Made by a program: the position numbers and the translations under genes. This document shows, piece by piece, positions 12,196 through 24,750 of a DNA stretch of 64,000 nt. Numbering within the stretch: the stretch's first letter is position 1; each line of letters begins with the position of its first letter. Source of the stretch: Branchiostoma floridae (lineage: Eukaryota; Chordata; Leptocardii; Amphioxiformes; Branchiostomatidae); contig NC_049989.1 of the NCBI RefSeq assembly GCF_000003815.2, positions 5,643,245 to 5,707,244 on the forward strand, in the 5' to 3' direction. Under the pieces are notes generated by a model. The model was not told the origin of the DNA. It saw nothing but the letters and a program-made list of their open reading frames with translations, and did not search any database.

Positions 12196-12867
12196 ATGAC
12201 CAGTCGAACTGCTGCAATGCACTAAAGGAGGAGGTAGGATTCTCCATTAGAACCCTCACAGCAAGACCAGCTGTCAAATCAATGCTAAGCCCAGGATTTG
12301 ATTGAATATTCGCCTCATACTTTGTAGGGTCAATGGTTTGGCTCCTGTAAATTCTTCATAGCCAATGTATGAATGCGTGAGCACTTGTTGGATTTACGTG
12401 GGGAAAACATGGTCCTATGGGCTTTGTTAATGTCGACCGAGAAATACCGACGCTGCATACAAATCCAGAAATGATTACATTTTATGAATACAGTAGTGGA
12501 TTCTCCGAAAAATACTGTATTTGATGGAATGGTAGAATCAGTCAATATAACGGTGCTCAAGATACAAAAGTACTGGGTGCAAATGGACTTGTGTGCATCC
12601 TAAATTGGAGTTGTGCACCTAATTTTTGACTGGGTGCACCAGTGCAGCATGATATTTCGTTGGGTTACATTATCACTACCTATAAAAGGTACAATTGTAA
12701 ACTAAAAAATTTAGTAGACAGCACACTCTCTCCATTTACGCGTCAGAGAATAAAAAAGACCTTATTGCAATGCGTGTAAGGAATTTTGGAGATAGCTATG
12801 GAATTTGGGTTCATTTATTTCATGATGTGCGCCAAAATGTTTTTATGTGCACCTGAATTTTTAGGTT
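12196..12867. other. No gene recognised
   Basis: AT-rich sequence between the ZDHHC 3' region and the MITE B copy at 12868. It has GTGCACC-rich words at about 12570-12660 and no coding or RNA signal that I recognise. Confidence 0.5.
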
Positions 12868-14387
12868 AGGCCATGTTGATTTGATTATATGGATGACATC
12901 CTCTGGGAACTCCAGAACTGATGCGAGCGAGCGAATAAAAAAAAAGTTTGGCCAAAAAAAAAAGTTCACTTCAGCATAAAATCTAAGTGGTCAGGAAGGT
13001 TGAACATAGGACTAAAAACACATAATATGATATACCAACAGTTAGGTGTAGGGACCAGTATATCGTACAGGTGCAAAACGTTTTTTTCTTCTTGGACCGA
13101 TCCGAAAAAAATCAGTGGACCCGGTTTCGCCAACCGGGCTAAGAAGACAACAAGAGTGAAGTCGAGTAGAGTTTATAGTCATTTGCACCAAGTTTCTACA
13201 GTCAAAGGTACAGAAACTTGATTACTTAGGGATGAGATTTTTTTAAAAACGCCAGTGGGAGTCAGATAATCCACCAAACAGATTCCTTTGTAGCAAAATT
13301 GACCAATTATCATTGTTTTGAGTATAGCAAATTCTTAAGTTTCCACAGACAATCAGGTTCAGATCCGGATCTGAAAAGGATCCTCTGGACCTGAACGGAA
13401 CCTGTACCTAAATTTTCTGTACTGGTAGAGTCCATTCCAAGACACCATGAGGGTTTTTAGGCGATATTTATAATTAGTCTGAATTATTTTGAATAAAAGA
13501 ATATCTGAGCCACAATAATTAAATTATTTTAAAAAGATTGACTGAGAAAGTACTCATATATTTGAATTCCTTTGAATATTATAGAAACATTTTGAAAGTA
13601 ACTGTACAAAAATATCTTTATTTAGAATAATTGTGAAACCTCTGTGTGATTATTTGATGTTTACAAATATTTACAAAAAATGGTAAACCTCACCAAATGG
13701 TTAAATTAATTTATTGCCCCCATAAAAGTAAGCCCTATTGTTGCATCTGTATATTTTTAGACTTCACTGCTGGGCACTGGTGGATCCTTTGTGGTGGGCC
13801 ATTGTTGCATGGCACCCAACCATAATTTGCAAGGATGTGTGAATTGCTATCTTCCCAGCCCACTGAACCATTTACAAAAAATGGTAGAAAATGGTAGAAA
13901 ATGGTAAATAATGGTAGAATGCTGTTATCATTATTTAGAAACCATTAGAAGTATCCAATTCCACACGATGAATATTTCCAAAGTTTTACAGGACCAGGGA
14001 AATATTTATAAAGTTGAAACAGTGTTACAAATACAAAATGTATTTCTAAAGTATCAAATGTCCTAGACATATAATTACAAAACTTTAAAATCAATTCTAA
14101 ACAATGGCCACAAACATCCGCATGGTGTCTTGGAATGGACTCTACCTACCCCTACCAACAATAGATTTTTTTTCAAATCTTATTCTTTGACTTTAGATTT
14201 ATTTTGGCATTCTATGGCATTAGTTATCTGTTTTCTGATACTTTTTTCCAATCTACGGCATATATGTGCTCATTTTACAGCTGCTTTGCACAATTTACTG
14301 TGTGGTCAAAAACTTTTTTTTTTTTGGAAATGGCCGAAAATTGGTGCGAGCGCGGATGTCATCCATATAATCAAATCAACATGGCCT
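12868..14387 (+). mobile_element. MITE family B, copy 2, interrupted by a nested element
   Basis: Left end AGGCCATGTTGATTTGATTA and right end TAATCAAATCAACATGGCCT are the same inverted repeats as at 8226 and 45345. The two halves match the 366-bp copy at 45345-45709 but are split by about 1.1 kb of foreign sequence, from about 13016 to about 14150. The flanks share TTAGGT, which may be a target duplication. Confidence 0.75.
13425..14147. mobile_element. TIR element nested inside MITE B copy 2
   Basis: AGAGTCCATTCCAAGACACC at about 13426 returns inverted as GGTGTCTTGGAATGGACTCT at about 14127, bounding about 720 bp. The interior is AT-rich with several AAAATGGTAGAA-like words at 13870-13920 and no open frame of note. 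Sequence from 13016 to 13425 is additional inserted material of unknown type. Confidence 0.65.
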
Positions 14388-16960
14388 TAGGTGCACCAGT
14401 ACACCTCCCAATAATGAATTCCAATCCTGCATGATTCTACTATATATATATATATATGATTGGCAAAACACCAAGCTGCCATTGCTGTCACTCAGGTAAG
14501 ATGGCTGGTAACCGTTGCTTTGCTTCAGGCCCCCCTCCCAAGTAATGCCCAAATAAAGAGAAATGTCCAAGCAGATTCACTGCTTCTTAGTCGAGTGATT
14601 CGTACATCTGCTTGGAGATGACCGCAGCTCGTGCTCAAGGGCCTTTTCGTTCTCTCAGCATGTTCGACTCAACCAGACTGCGTCCAAGAGGGAGAGTGGT
14701 CATTGATCTCTTGGAAGGGTTGTTTGGGCCATGTCCACATGAGACTCGCTGCGAAAGATGATCTGTCTAGGATGTAGCTTGGAGCCCTTTAGAAAAGGTA
14801 GTCTGTACCAGACTGATTACGCTGGCTTTTATAGGGAGAATAATTTGCCAGGGTAGTATTGCTACCAGAGGAGTTAGCCGGCCTCATTAACCTTAGGGTG
14901 GACTGACAAGGATCTTTATAGGTAGTGCCTTGGATAAATGATACGACAAAGTCTAGTAGGGTTTTTCAATTATAGTACCATCTCTGGAAAGTCATGACTT
15001 GCCTCGTCCCTGTTTATGTAGCAAATGATGTCTACGCGGAGCCATGGGGAAGATTGTGCTTGGGGGCCCTTAGGGACATGTGGACGTCTCTCCTTCATTA
15101 GCTCTAATTGACAACACGGGACCAACTTACACACGCGTTTTTGAGTCAACTCCAAATTGACTCAAAATGGAGCATTCAGTCTCCATGGGGCCGCGACGTG
15201 ATTTGGAACGCCTACAATGTTATTTCAACAGCTTGGCTTCCTTGTTCCGCGCCGACACAAGTCGACAGTGTTCCGGAAATTTAGGCTCTACAGTTGTCCA
15301 TGATCTATCATGGCCTTCCATCATATATTAGCTACCATGGATACAATAGTTATAACGTTATAGCTGTCTAACGTGCACAGTATGTTTACAGGAAATGGCA
15401 AGAAACAAGTAGACAATTGCTTTTGTATTGAACATTACGCCAACAAACCTTCGACACTGTGCGAAGTGGATTCGCCAGCATGAGCATGATACGACCTGAG
15501 CGTTGCAAAACTCTTGAATGTAGACGGCTCACACCATACCCCCACCCCCAGCGAGTTGAGTCATCTCCCGATGTGATGCAATAAGTCTTGGGAAAATGTA
15601 CAAGGGTAGTCTTTATAATTCGGTTTATTTATTCAGTCCTGTGTCGGCTCGACTCCGAAATGATTATAAATCGGGCTATATTTCCTACTCCATACACAGC
15701 TCACGTCCTACTCCTTTACTGGGCACCAATGTCTACCCGCCCTCACATTTGTCGTTTGTTCCAGGATTTGCAAATCCCTTACGTCTGCTGTATGCTAGTG
15801 TCTGAATGTGTATACTAGAGACTATTAGTACTCTGACTGTGTATTCGAAAGTCACTATACACCTACGATCTGGTTCAGTAGCCTCACGATCTTCCTCTCT
15901 TGTATTGGCATCGCATTTATTAACATTGTCATCGTCTAAATTGTCAGAATGTCTGTTTTTACTCGACATTCAATAGTTATGTTATTTTAGTCCCGATGGT
16001 TTTACTAAATTATGTATTTGGAGATATGCTTGAAGCTTGACTCCTGTGAGTAAATCGCAATTCAGCTCACCAGCTGCAACGTTTTACAAATAAAATCATT
16101 CATTTCATTTCAAATATTGTGGAATACCTTCCCCATAGTTTGAACGTCTGCATTGATTACCACTGAATCAGCACCAAGGACAGGACCTCTGAAGAATTCA
16201 AGTTATGAAAGATGTCGAGAGAGGGAACCCAAAGGCTTTAATGAAGCATGGCGGGCCTACGTGCCTTTGGGGGCAGATGCGTATGGCTGCCGGACATAAA
16301 CCATACAAAGCAACATTTTTTTTCATACAAATTAAATTCACATCTATTTCTGGCCATACAGATGTCAAGAGAAAGAGAGAATGGACTTAATAAGACAGAT
16401 ACTAGTATACTAAATATGCAAAGATTCAAGAGTTAGAATATAAACCATCACATAATGTCTACATCCCACCATTGCAGGAGAACTGACAGGTAATAAAGTA
16501 AAAGCTATCACAGACATGGCAGTCAGAGTTACCAGACGTCACTCACTTGTCCAAACTGCTTTGCGACAAAAAACAGCAGCACTGGAAATGTATAGCGACG
16601 CAACATTGTGTTTTAGATTGATATTGGAAGTCGTGATAGCACGAACTGACAAGCCAAAAATAACAATTTTCATTCCCTTGAGTAAAATATAAAGCATTGA
16701 AAAGCCGGAGGCTAGCGAGGAAGTGGCTGCTACAGTCAGCTCTAATGATATTCAAAATACAACGGCCAAAGAAAGATATGACAGGCATGTTATTTTTGGC
16801 TGTTGCTCTGTTGTCTAATGAAGTTTTCGTACATCCGCTGCACATGATTAAAGACAACATTGTCATCTGAGCTCCTACAGAAATGCATAGCAAAGAGACA
16901 ACGAAAGCAATCGGCGCGCTTTATGTATAGATGAAGGGCTGTTAAATTGTGTAGCCTGGA
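14388..16960. other. No gene recognised; mixed repetitive sequence
   Basis: Short open frames on both strands lack splice context or family resemblance. A (TA)n run lies at 14441-14457. Small inverted words such as GGTAGTCTGTACCAGACTG at about 14800 suggest decayed elements. Confidence 0.5.
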
Positions 16961-16961
16961 G

Positions 16962-17058
16962 TCTAGCCTTGTTCGCTTTACTCCGCTTCCGAAGGTAGCT
17001 ATAGCGACCTTTGGGGGGGGGGGGGGCGGACTAAAGCGAACAAGGCTGGGCTCCAGGA
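16962..17058. repeat. Foldback with poly-G loop
   Basis: CCTGGAGTCTAGCCTTGTTC returns inverted as GAACAAGGCTGGGCTCCAGG after about 55 bases. The loop contains an uninterrupted run of about 14 G at about 17012-17025. Probably a small MITE. Confidence 0.7.
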
Positions 17059-17350
17059 TAAAAATTGTCGACGAATGTGGAAATAACACCTTGACGGGCG
17101 AGTTCAGTTGAATCAGTCACTTCCCGATTTTCCATCCCGCTTGTGATGATGCGATCTCCTTCACCAGGGTCTAGTAACCACCGTTATTGCCAGCTCTATT
17201 CACCATCAACGCAGTCATAAAGCTCGTTGCCACTCGGGGGAGTTGATTCTAACTTCGCAAGTCGCTCTCAAACAAGTGACTGCGGCATTAACCTGTTCAG
17301 CCTCATTTCAAACTACAATCGTGCGTGAGACAAGCTGACAGTCGTAATTG

Positions 17351-18000
17351 ACCCCATTTTGAAGTCGCTGCAAATTTTGAAACTAGTCCAACTTTGACAG
17401 AAACCATCGGCTCAGTGGGCTGGAATTAACAACACTTCAGTCAGATCCATCTATTCTTCTTCTTCTTCTTATGATACTAGACAAAACCCCGCGTGGGGCA
17501 TGATGTGGGGCATCTATCACTATCAACTTCCTCACACCCTAGCCTAAAGCTAAGGGCACAACCCGTCGTACGTTCGAATACGTGCTGTCTACGTGCCAAA
17601 ACGGGTAAAACGCCGTAAGTGGTAAGTACCGCATCCGTACGAACTCTGAATCCGAAAGGATTTTGGAGCACGCAGACACGCCGTACAACTTACAGGCAAA
17701 GCTTTGTGTGCCATAGAGCTGCGGATTCGCCCCCGTACGTGCCAGTACGGGAGACGCGCCTGCCCTGGTACAGCCTGAACGTTTTCAGAAATACGTGGCG
17801 GACGTGGCCTAAAAAAAACACATATGGACAAATTGCACGTGGCGGGTTGTGCCCTTAGCTTTAGGCTAGGATGTGAGGAAGTTGATGTTGATAGTGATAG
17901 ATGGATCTGACTGAAGTGTTGTTAATTCCAGCCCACTGAGCCGATGGTTTCTGTCAAAGTTGGACTAGTTTCAAAATTTGCAGCGACTTCAAAATGGGGT
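17351..18000. mobile_element. Long-armed foldback element
   Basis: The outer arms (17351-17452 and about 17900-18000) are near-perfect inverted repeats of about 100 bp. The pairing resumes inside, 17510-17565 against 17843-17898. The left arm has an extra 57 bases including a CTT run. The central part has CGTAC-rich words and no convincing gene. Sequence just right of it, about 18000-18060, resembles 19455-19530, so the surrounding block is duplicated and diverged. Confidence 0.75.
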
Positions 18001-20637
18001 TAGCGATTGTGAAGGCTATGCATTGTTGAAGATTCGGCTATTTGGCAGCAAGCCACACGTTCTTACTACTTGCTACTGACTACTATAAGCCTTGGGAATT
18101 TGCCCGGCACAATGAAGCTGTGAATACTGTACACAGCGTCTGGGAAGAACATTAGCTTATCTGTTCATTAATAAGTCTATTTCGCCCTCCCTCCCTATAT
18201 TTATATCTTTGTGCGCGTGTGTAAGTGTGTATGCGTGTGTATGTGTGTCTGCGTGCGTGCGTGCGTGCGTGCGTGCGTAATATAAAGCTGTATGTATGCG
18301 CATCCAGATAGCCAGAGGCGACATGCCCCATTAAAACATAATGAGTTGGCCACAGGATTAGATCAAACCTTTACTATGGCAACCGGATATACGAGGAAAA
18401 CTTGTCCTGGATTGGAATTGCCTAAAGGGGAATTGCAGCTAATACATGTCCGAGTTATTATCTGCATCACTGAAGAAACTTTATGTTTGAAAGGCTGTTT
18501 AGATCAAGGCGCGATCAGCAGCACCTGATGTGCCTTGGAAGTATTCCCGAGGGCTAATTGCAACCAGTGAACCCAGCGTCGTGAAAGCTTTGTAATTGGG
18601 GAATCGTTAATATTATGCTACTGTAATTTTGTATGAACAATACAGTAACAATGGGTATATATATATATATACATAGAACAGCCGTTTCATGTGAAAAACG
18701 TATTTTAGGTGAACGTACGTTTGTCATTAAGATCCGACCGTCTGTAACGATCCCCGAGCGTCGCGTTTATGGTAACGTTAATGCTGAGGACCTGCAGCTC
18801 ATCTACGAGCGCGTCTCTCCAGTGCCCGGCATAATGTGGAGTCATCTCCACTGATCCTAACACACACGAGAGTCTAACTGAGGAAAACCATTGATTCAGC
18901 ACTAAAACTCCATCTACAGACGATCGAATCTCTCACGGTCCTTTAAATTGGGCCGTGGGACTTTGGGGGGTTCTGAAAAGGCGGTGTACTTAAGCCGGTC
19001 GGAGGAACGCCGACAATGTTCTGGAGATGAAAATCTCTCATTTACTCTCTCATCCTCGCCGCATATCACTCTTCACTGAAGCGGGCCGTCATTGTTCTCC
19101 AAGCGTTCCTGTCTCCATGGATGAAAATCACTGGATACGTATTTGCAGACTGTAAGATCTGCTCTATTAAGTATTCTCCTCAAGGCGTACACCTGCAGAG
19201 CGATCAGACAGATAGTACTGAAGCTACCCACTGACTGGCCCTACTCCTGATAAAAGTGAATAACCAGACATATGAAATAAAATGACGTTGATTGTTATTG
19301 ACGAAGGTCATGGTTTCTCCAATCAACTGATCAATATTGGAGGAACTTCATAAATGCGATAAACTCCAATAAGAACTGATTGAAGAATCGTTAAATTCAG
19401 CCCGCTAAACCACTGTTTATTTCACCCTTGGTTGAACAATTTCGACATTTGCAGAGCCTTCTGATTGGCTCAGCGACATTGAAATGGGTCATGGCTATGC
19501 AGTGTTGTCGATGCGACTATTTGGCGCCAAGTCAACACAATGCTATACGTCGACGTCCTTGCGGCGTTTACATATCTCATATCTATCTTAAATGCGATGC
19601 AGACGTCCTAGAAGAACCGAAGTAAAAACAATTCAGGGAAACGGATTATTTGTACATGTCAAAGGTATGGGGTCGTTGAATTTAATATGCTTGTGATCAC
19701 ACGTGTCATAAAGTTGTTTCTATTAGAAATTATATATATTTGTTTATTGCAAATTCTTGCCCGAGGGCTAATTGCAGGTGCAAACAACATGTAAAATAAG
19801 GAAAATACAATGGTGCTAGGAACTACATTCTATGACTATGCTGTGCTACTGAAGTGTACATTATACTGGTTTTGTTGGTTTTCTCATTATATATGAGCTA
19901 AGTCACGCAGCAGCATCACGCAGCAGCATCACAAAGGACACGACAAGCCTGAGCAATTAACTTGGATTCTTCCCGTCAGCACTGCAGTTACTCATAACCA
20001 CATGTGGTAGTTCAAGAGGGGCGGTTATTACTAACGAGAACATGCTTCTGAAAAATCAGATCCGAAAACATAAACGGTTAACCTTTATTTCATATTTGTG
20101 ATATGCATTTCTCGTCATCGATTTTGTTCATATCTATTATATGCGCCAGGATGGTAGTAGATATTTTGGCCAATTTCCCGATATTTCAAAATTGATTTCA
20201 ATAAAACATCTTCAAACATCGATGATGTCACAGTGATGGACTGTGGTGGGACCGAGGTGGCGTGGGACATTACACAACAGAAGGATGTCTTTTTATGCTT
20301 GGCATGGACGACATGCTCGCACTGTTGCAGACCACACACAGCGCTGTTGACTTCGGGTAGCCTGCTCCGTTACCATGATGAATCCCGTCCACAAATGATT
20401 TCTTATATCTCCTTTCCACTAGGACGGCGCTCTAGCCGCGCTCTCTCTGCGACCTAAAATTTAATAGATCGCTCAACGAATTGTATAGAAAAGAAACGTT
20501 CCATTTTGTGTGTTTTGTTTTCTGCTCAGTCACACTTTTACGTTTGGAATTATTTACCCACCCAGTGTGAAAGCGAAGGTTACACATACCCTATATAGGT
20601 CGAAGTGACATCGCAGCGCGATCGCCGTCTATTTGGC
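18001..20637. other. No gene recognised
   Basis: Contains a (TGCG)n run at about 18248-18278 and a short (TA)n run at 18657-18671. CCCGAGGGCTAATTGCA is repeated at about 18546 and 19760. Short open frames have no splice or homology support. Confidence 0.5.
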
Positions 20638-22720
20638 GACTGTTTATGTAGGCAGGTTGCAGTAGGAGGGGTGGTGGGGGGTGGGGGGTTGTGCACATTT
20701 GAGGCATACTGATAAGTCGTCCCCAGCACTTATGACACGTCAGGTTTTACTTTCAGTCGGATGTTTTCATGACCTATTGCTACTAAGCCTTCACTTTTCT
20801 AGTCCCATCATCCGGGCATCGCCCCCACGCTTCATAGGCGTTCTGACGGAAGAGAAATGACCCACAGGTCATCAGGAATTCGATAAGACTGCCCGTCCGC
20901 TGACCTTGATCTGTCACCTCACTAGGTATCATGTATTGGCTTCTAATGGGATAATATCCATTCTAGCACAGGGTTCATCTCTCGCCCGTTTTGCTCCACT
21001 GCACTGCTGAGACTACGGCCCTTATACCCCCCTCACATTAGGCGCGATTCGATCGGACGACGAGTCTGCGAGCTCTAAATTACGAGGAGACATGACCATG
21101 ACGCGAAGGGGGAAACTCTGCCATTTCTTCCATCGCATCAGGGTCATGCCTCCTCGAAAATTACAGTTCCCAGACTCGTTCTCCCGCTCGAATCGCGCCT
21201 AATGTGAGGGGGGTATAACGGAGGCTGCCGGGACGGATTAGGAAGCTTGCCACACTTCCCGCAACTTGCATCAGGATCCAACAAACGTCTAGTGTAGGCA
21301 TTTTTTTCTCATCAGTCATCAGGCTCCGAGCGGTTTGCTTGCAAGGACGCGTTTTTACGTCATCCCGCCCCTGGGTCGAGTCAAGCGCGTCACCAGGATG
21401 CGAGGTGCCCGGCAGCGCGCCTGACGACGACGACAGTCAATTACATTTTAATCGCCAGCGCGCCATTTGTGCAGCTGATTCTCCTCACTTGCTGAGCTGC
21501 AAAGCCTCTGGGTAACCCGCCGGTCGATTCGGAAGGACTGTTTTCAACACTACAGATTTAGGAAGCCTAGCAAATAGCGAGCTTGATGAGACAAGTGCCC
21601 TTGGTAGTACTACGTGGATCTGAATTCCAAGCTAGTAGAGTCTTAGCGGTGGGAACAGTAGGCATTGAAAAAAACGCGGCCAGTCTATCCAGGACGGAAA
21701 TGTACTGAAATTATAGATGAGGTCACCGCGTTTCTGTGGATGACATTTCACATGTATCTGCACTATCCGGCTGGCAAGCTGTACGGCCTTTGAATCATCG
21801 CATATCGGGAGGAAACAGCATGAAATGCTGCTGACTTTGTAAGGAAAGCAAAGATGATCTGGAAACGGTAAGAGACTATTCATTATCGCACGGGAACATA
21901 GAGAAATCCCAACAAGAAAGCACGGTTGGCTCACGCTTCTTTGTACGTCCCCACATGATCCTTGTAACGCCCGGAGCGTTGTTAGGGGTAACGCACGACT
22001 TTTCTCAGATCAACTGACAGAGGGTGAAGCTTGTTTCATTCCTGGAAGCCTTGACTTGTACTTGTCGTAAAATTGTGACGCACGACTTATCTTCGGACCG
22101 CAAGGCTGGTGCATGCTGAGTCAACAAAATCTACACAGCTACGTCCGCGTCTGTTGGGAATACTCCAGGGAAAGTCTTGGCGTCGCCGTGGGTAGTATAT
22201 CGCACCCGGTGTGCACATGGCTTTATGGAGTGCAGCCGGAGCCTTAAAGACAGCATAACAACGGCAGAAACAGCGCCAACCTTACTGTGGGGCTCGCTGA
22301 TTTAACCGAAGGTAAGCAGCTGCATCCATACTCCTTATCATATCCTTGCCCATATCTATGGAGCCTGCATGCCCTTTTAGTTTTACGTAGAGCGTTATAA
22401 CTCGATGTAATTTGTTACCGGATCGCTCAAAAACCTAGAGTGTAATCGACGAAGTCTATGTATAGCCAGTTCGCCGAATTTAACGTAATACCTAGCCACT
22501 GCCTTACTGACTTCTATCCAGCGAACAGCATTGACAGACATCCCCTATCCCCCAATACAGCCCCCCTATAAAACGAGGGATAAGGATGAGGACATTTCTG
22601 AGGTTGATGAACTGTTTATGTAGGCAGGTTGCAGCAGGACGGGAGGGGGGGGCGTATTTGAGGCCCACTGATAAGTCATGTTGACCTATTCGTCATGACC
22701 TATTGCTACATCATCTCTAA
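20638..22720. repeat. Diverged duplicated segment pair with G-rich core
   Basis: TTTATGTAGGCAGGTTGCAG, then a G-rich run, a TTTGAGGC...ACTGATAAGTC segment and CATGACCTATTGCTA occur at 20643-20790 and again at 22615-22712. The first copy has several runs of three or more G (20667-20693), enough for a G-quadruplex. The sequence between the copies is a separate region with a MITE at 21022-21218. Confidence 0.65.
21022..21218. mobile_element. Small MITE, family C, copy 1
   Basis: Inverted ends TTATACCCCCCTCACATTAG and CTAATGTGAGGGGGGTATAA bound about 197 bp. The adjoining GCGATTCGA/TCGAATCGC words also pair. The outermost TTA/TAA may be target duplication. It resembles the element at 26038-26260. 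Confidence 0.8.
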
Positions 22721-22982
22721 ACGGCAGACGTGTGGGTTTTATCAGGTAGAGGAGGAATGGTGCCATGGGAGACAGCAGCTGGCGACTAGATGTCCCGAAC
22801 TAACGTTAGTCTCAGTAACCGGGTTTGCTTCGTTGGCTATAAACATTTAACGTTACAGGCCACCAATATGCAAAGGACAGGACTGCAGGATTGACGTGCT
22901 AGAAATGGCACATATGCATGTAGTTATCATCCCACACCTCTACACGTATGTATGTGTTTTTTGTACGTGTTAGGAAATGCTT
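21219..22982. other. No gene recognised
   Basis: GC-balanced sequence without supported coding exons. It includes the second copy of the duplicated segment at about 22615-22712. Confidence 0.45.
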
Positions 22983-24750
22983 AGGGACCTGACGTTATTT
23001 ACTGGGGGGAGGGGGCTGGTGCAAAATAGGTCTGGTAAAAAATTTTTCAATGGCCCCCCCCCTGCCCCCAAAAATTTTTCAATGGCCCCCCCCTCGCCCC
23101 AAAAAATTTTTCAATGGCCCCCCCCCCTCGAATTTTTCCTTACCTTTTCCATTACACACAGTCTGTCAGCAAGATCAACGCTGCAGTCATAGCGGTAGCG
23201 TTGTTTGAACGTGACGACGATCGGCCCGGGGTGTCAAGACCCGCGCGTCAACAAATTACGCACGTTGGAGTCCTGCTGGGGCATATGTTATCTCCCAAAG
23301 TTTTACAACAGCCGAGTTTTCATGTAGCACTTGATGTTGTTACACTCACGTGGCAACGGTTATAAGACTTACCCTGTCTGATATCACTTCTCCAATCTAC
23401 GTGAACTTGAAAAAGTCTCTGGTAACGTTTAATACGCAAGATCACGAAACTGAACGTTTCCACCAGACCGACGGCTAGCTGTTAAAGGCCGTCCAGGGAT
23501 CGGAGGGCCGAAGGCCCGACCGGTCTCGGGGGTTAGGGGCATGCTACCCGGGAAATTTTGATATTTTTGACCCTCTAAAACGAAATTTCCCGCATTCTGT
23601 GAGGCAAAAAAATTTGGATTTTGTGCGTCCACATCAACAAAGAGAAAAGCGGGCGGGGAGGGGCGGGGCGGTAATCCAACTTCGGCGATCTTTTCCACCA
23701 CACATGTACGAAATTTACACAAAAGAAAACAAATTAATGTTGTAGATGGAAGAGACTTGGGTACATTTTAGCGATATCGTTTCGAAAACCGCTTCAAGAC
23801 TGCTTCAATCTTTCCAAAACGGGAGTTATTTCGGCCAATTGCAACCTACAAACTTGCCAAAAAAAATTCGCGCCACCATGACGTAATATGCAGCAGAGAG
23901 CCCGCTGTCACGAAAGTAAACATCGTAATGTTTTATCCCGTTGCCGTCCGTGAACCATTCTGTATACAAAGAACAGATGCACCCAGGATTGATATTTATA
24001 CCAATTTTAGTTTCTATAGTTTTCTTAAACTTCGTGCGAACATGGAATCACACGACAGAGGCGGCTGCAGAAAATTTCTCAGTATGGGGAGGGCGAACTA
24101 TATCAACGTAATCCTTGGGGGTCCGGGGGCATGCTCCACCGGGAAAATTTGGAAATCTTGACTATCTGAAACGGTCTTTCCTAAATCTTGATGGGCAAAA
24201 TTTGCTGGCAGACTAAGCTTTAAGTTTAATAGCCTTTCTATTAGAACTTCACATGGTTTTGAGGGCGACGACGCCCCCAACGTATTTCCACAATTTCGAG
24301 CGCCGGGCATGGCACGAGCCGTCGCAAGGTAGGTCTGGAGAAATGTCATTCAAATGATGAAGTTTGGACCCTCTGAGACACGATTTTCTGCATTTTGAGG
24401 GATAAACTTCGCTGGTAGACTATGCTAAATGTAATGACAATTTTCTGTCAGAGGAAGAGACTTTTGATGGCGACGAGCGCCGAAGTGTTGTGTGCGCCAG
24501 AGCCGCAAGCCGTCGCAAGGGACGTCCAGAGAAAAATTGAAATCTTGACCATCTGAAACTTCATTTCCTGCATTTCAGGGGCACATTTTGGTAGTATTTA
24601 TCAAGGCCCCTCAGGCAATTTTTTTTCAATGGCCCCCCCCTCGGCTCAAAAAATTTTTCAATGGCCCCCCCCTCGGCTCAAAAAATTTTTCATTGGCCCC
24701 CCCCACCTATGCACCAGCCCTCCCCCCCCGATAAATATCGTCAGGTCCCT
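22983..24750. mobile_element. 1.77-kb TIR element rich in GGCCCCCCCC repeats
   Basis: The left end AGGGACCTGACGTTATTTAC and a following GGGGGCTGGTGCA return inverted as TGCACCAGCCC and ATATCGTCAGGTCCCT at the right. Inside both ends are three direct copies of AATTTTTCAATGGCCCCCCC (23040-23125 and 24615-24705). The interior has modules with GGGGGCATGCT and CCGGGAAA words at about 23530, and tandem modules at about 24113-24350 and 24350-24600. Fragments of these modules also occur at 52550-52720 and 63905-64000. No transposase frame is evident, so it is probably non-autonomous. Confidence 0.7.

Noticed and set aside
23928-24161. Open frame inside the TIR element
   Set aside because: The peptide runs directly into repeat modules and resembles no transposase or gag.
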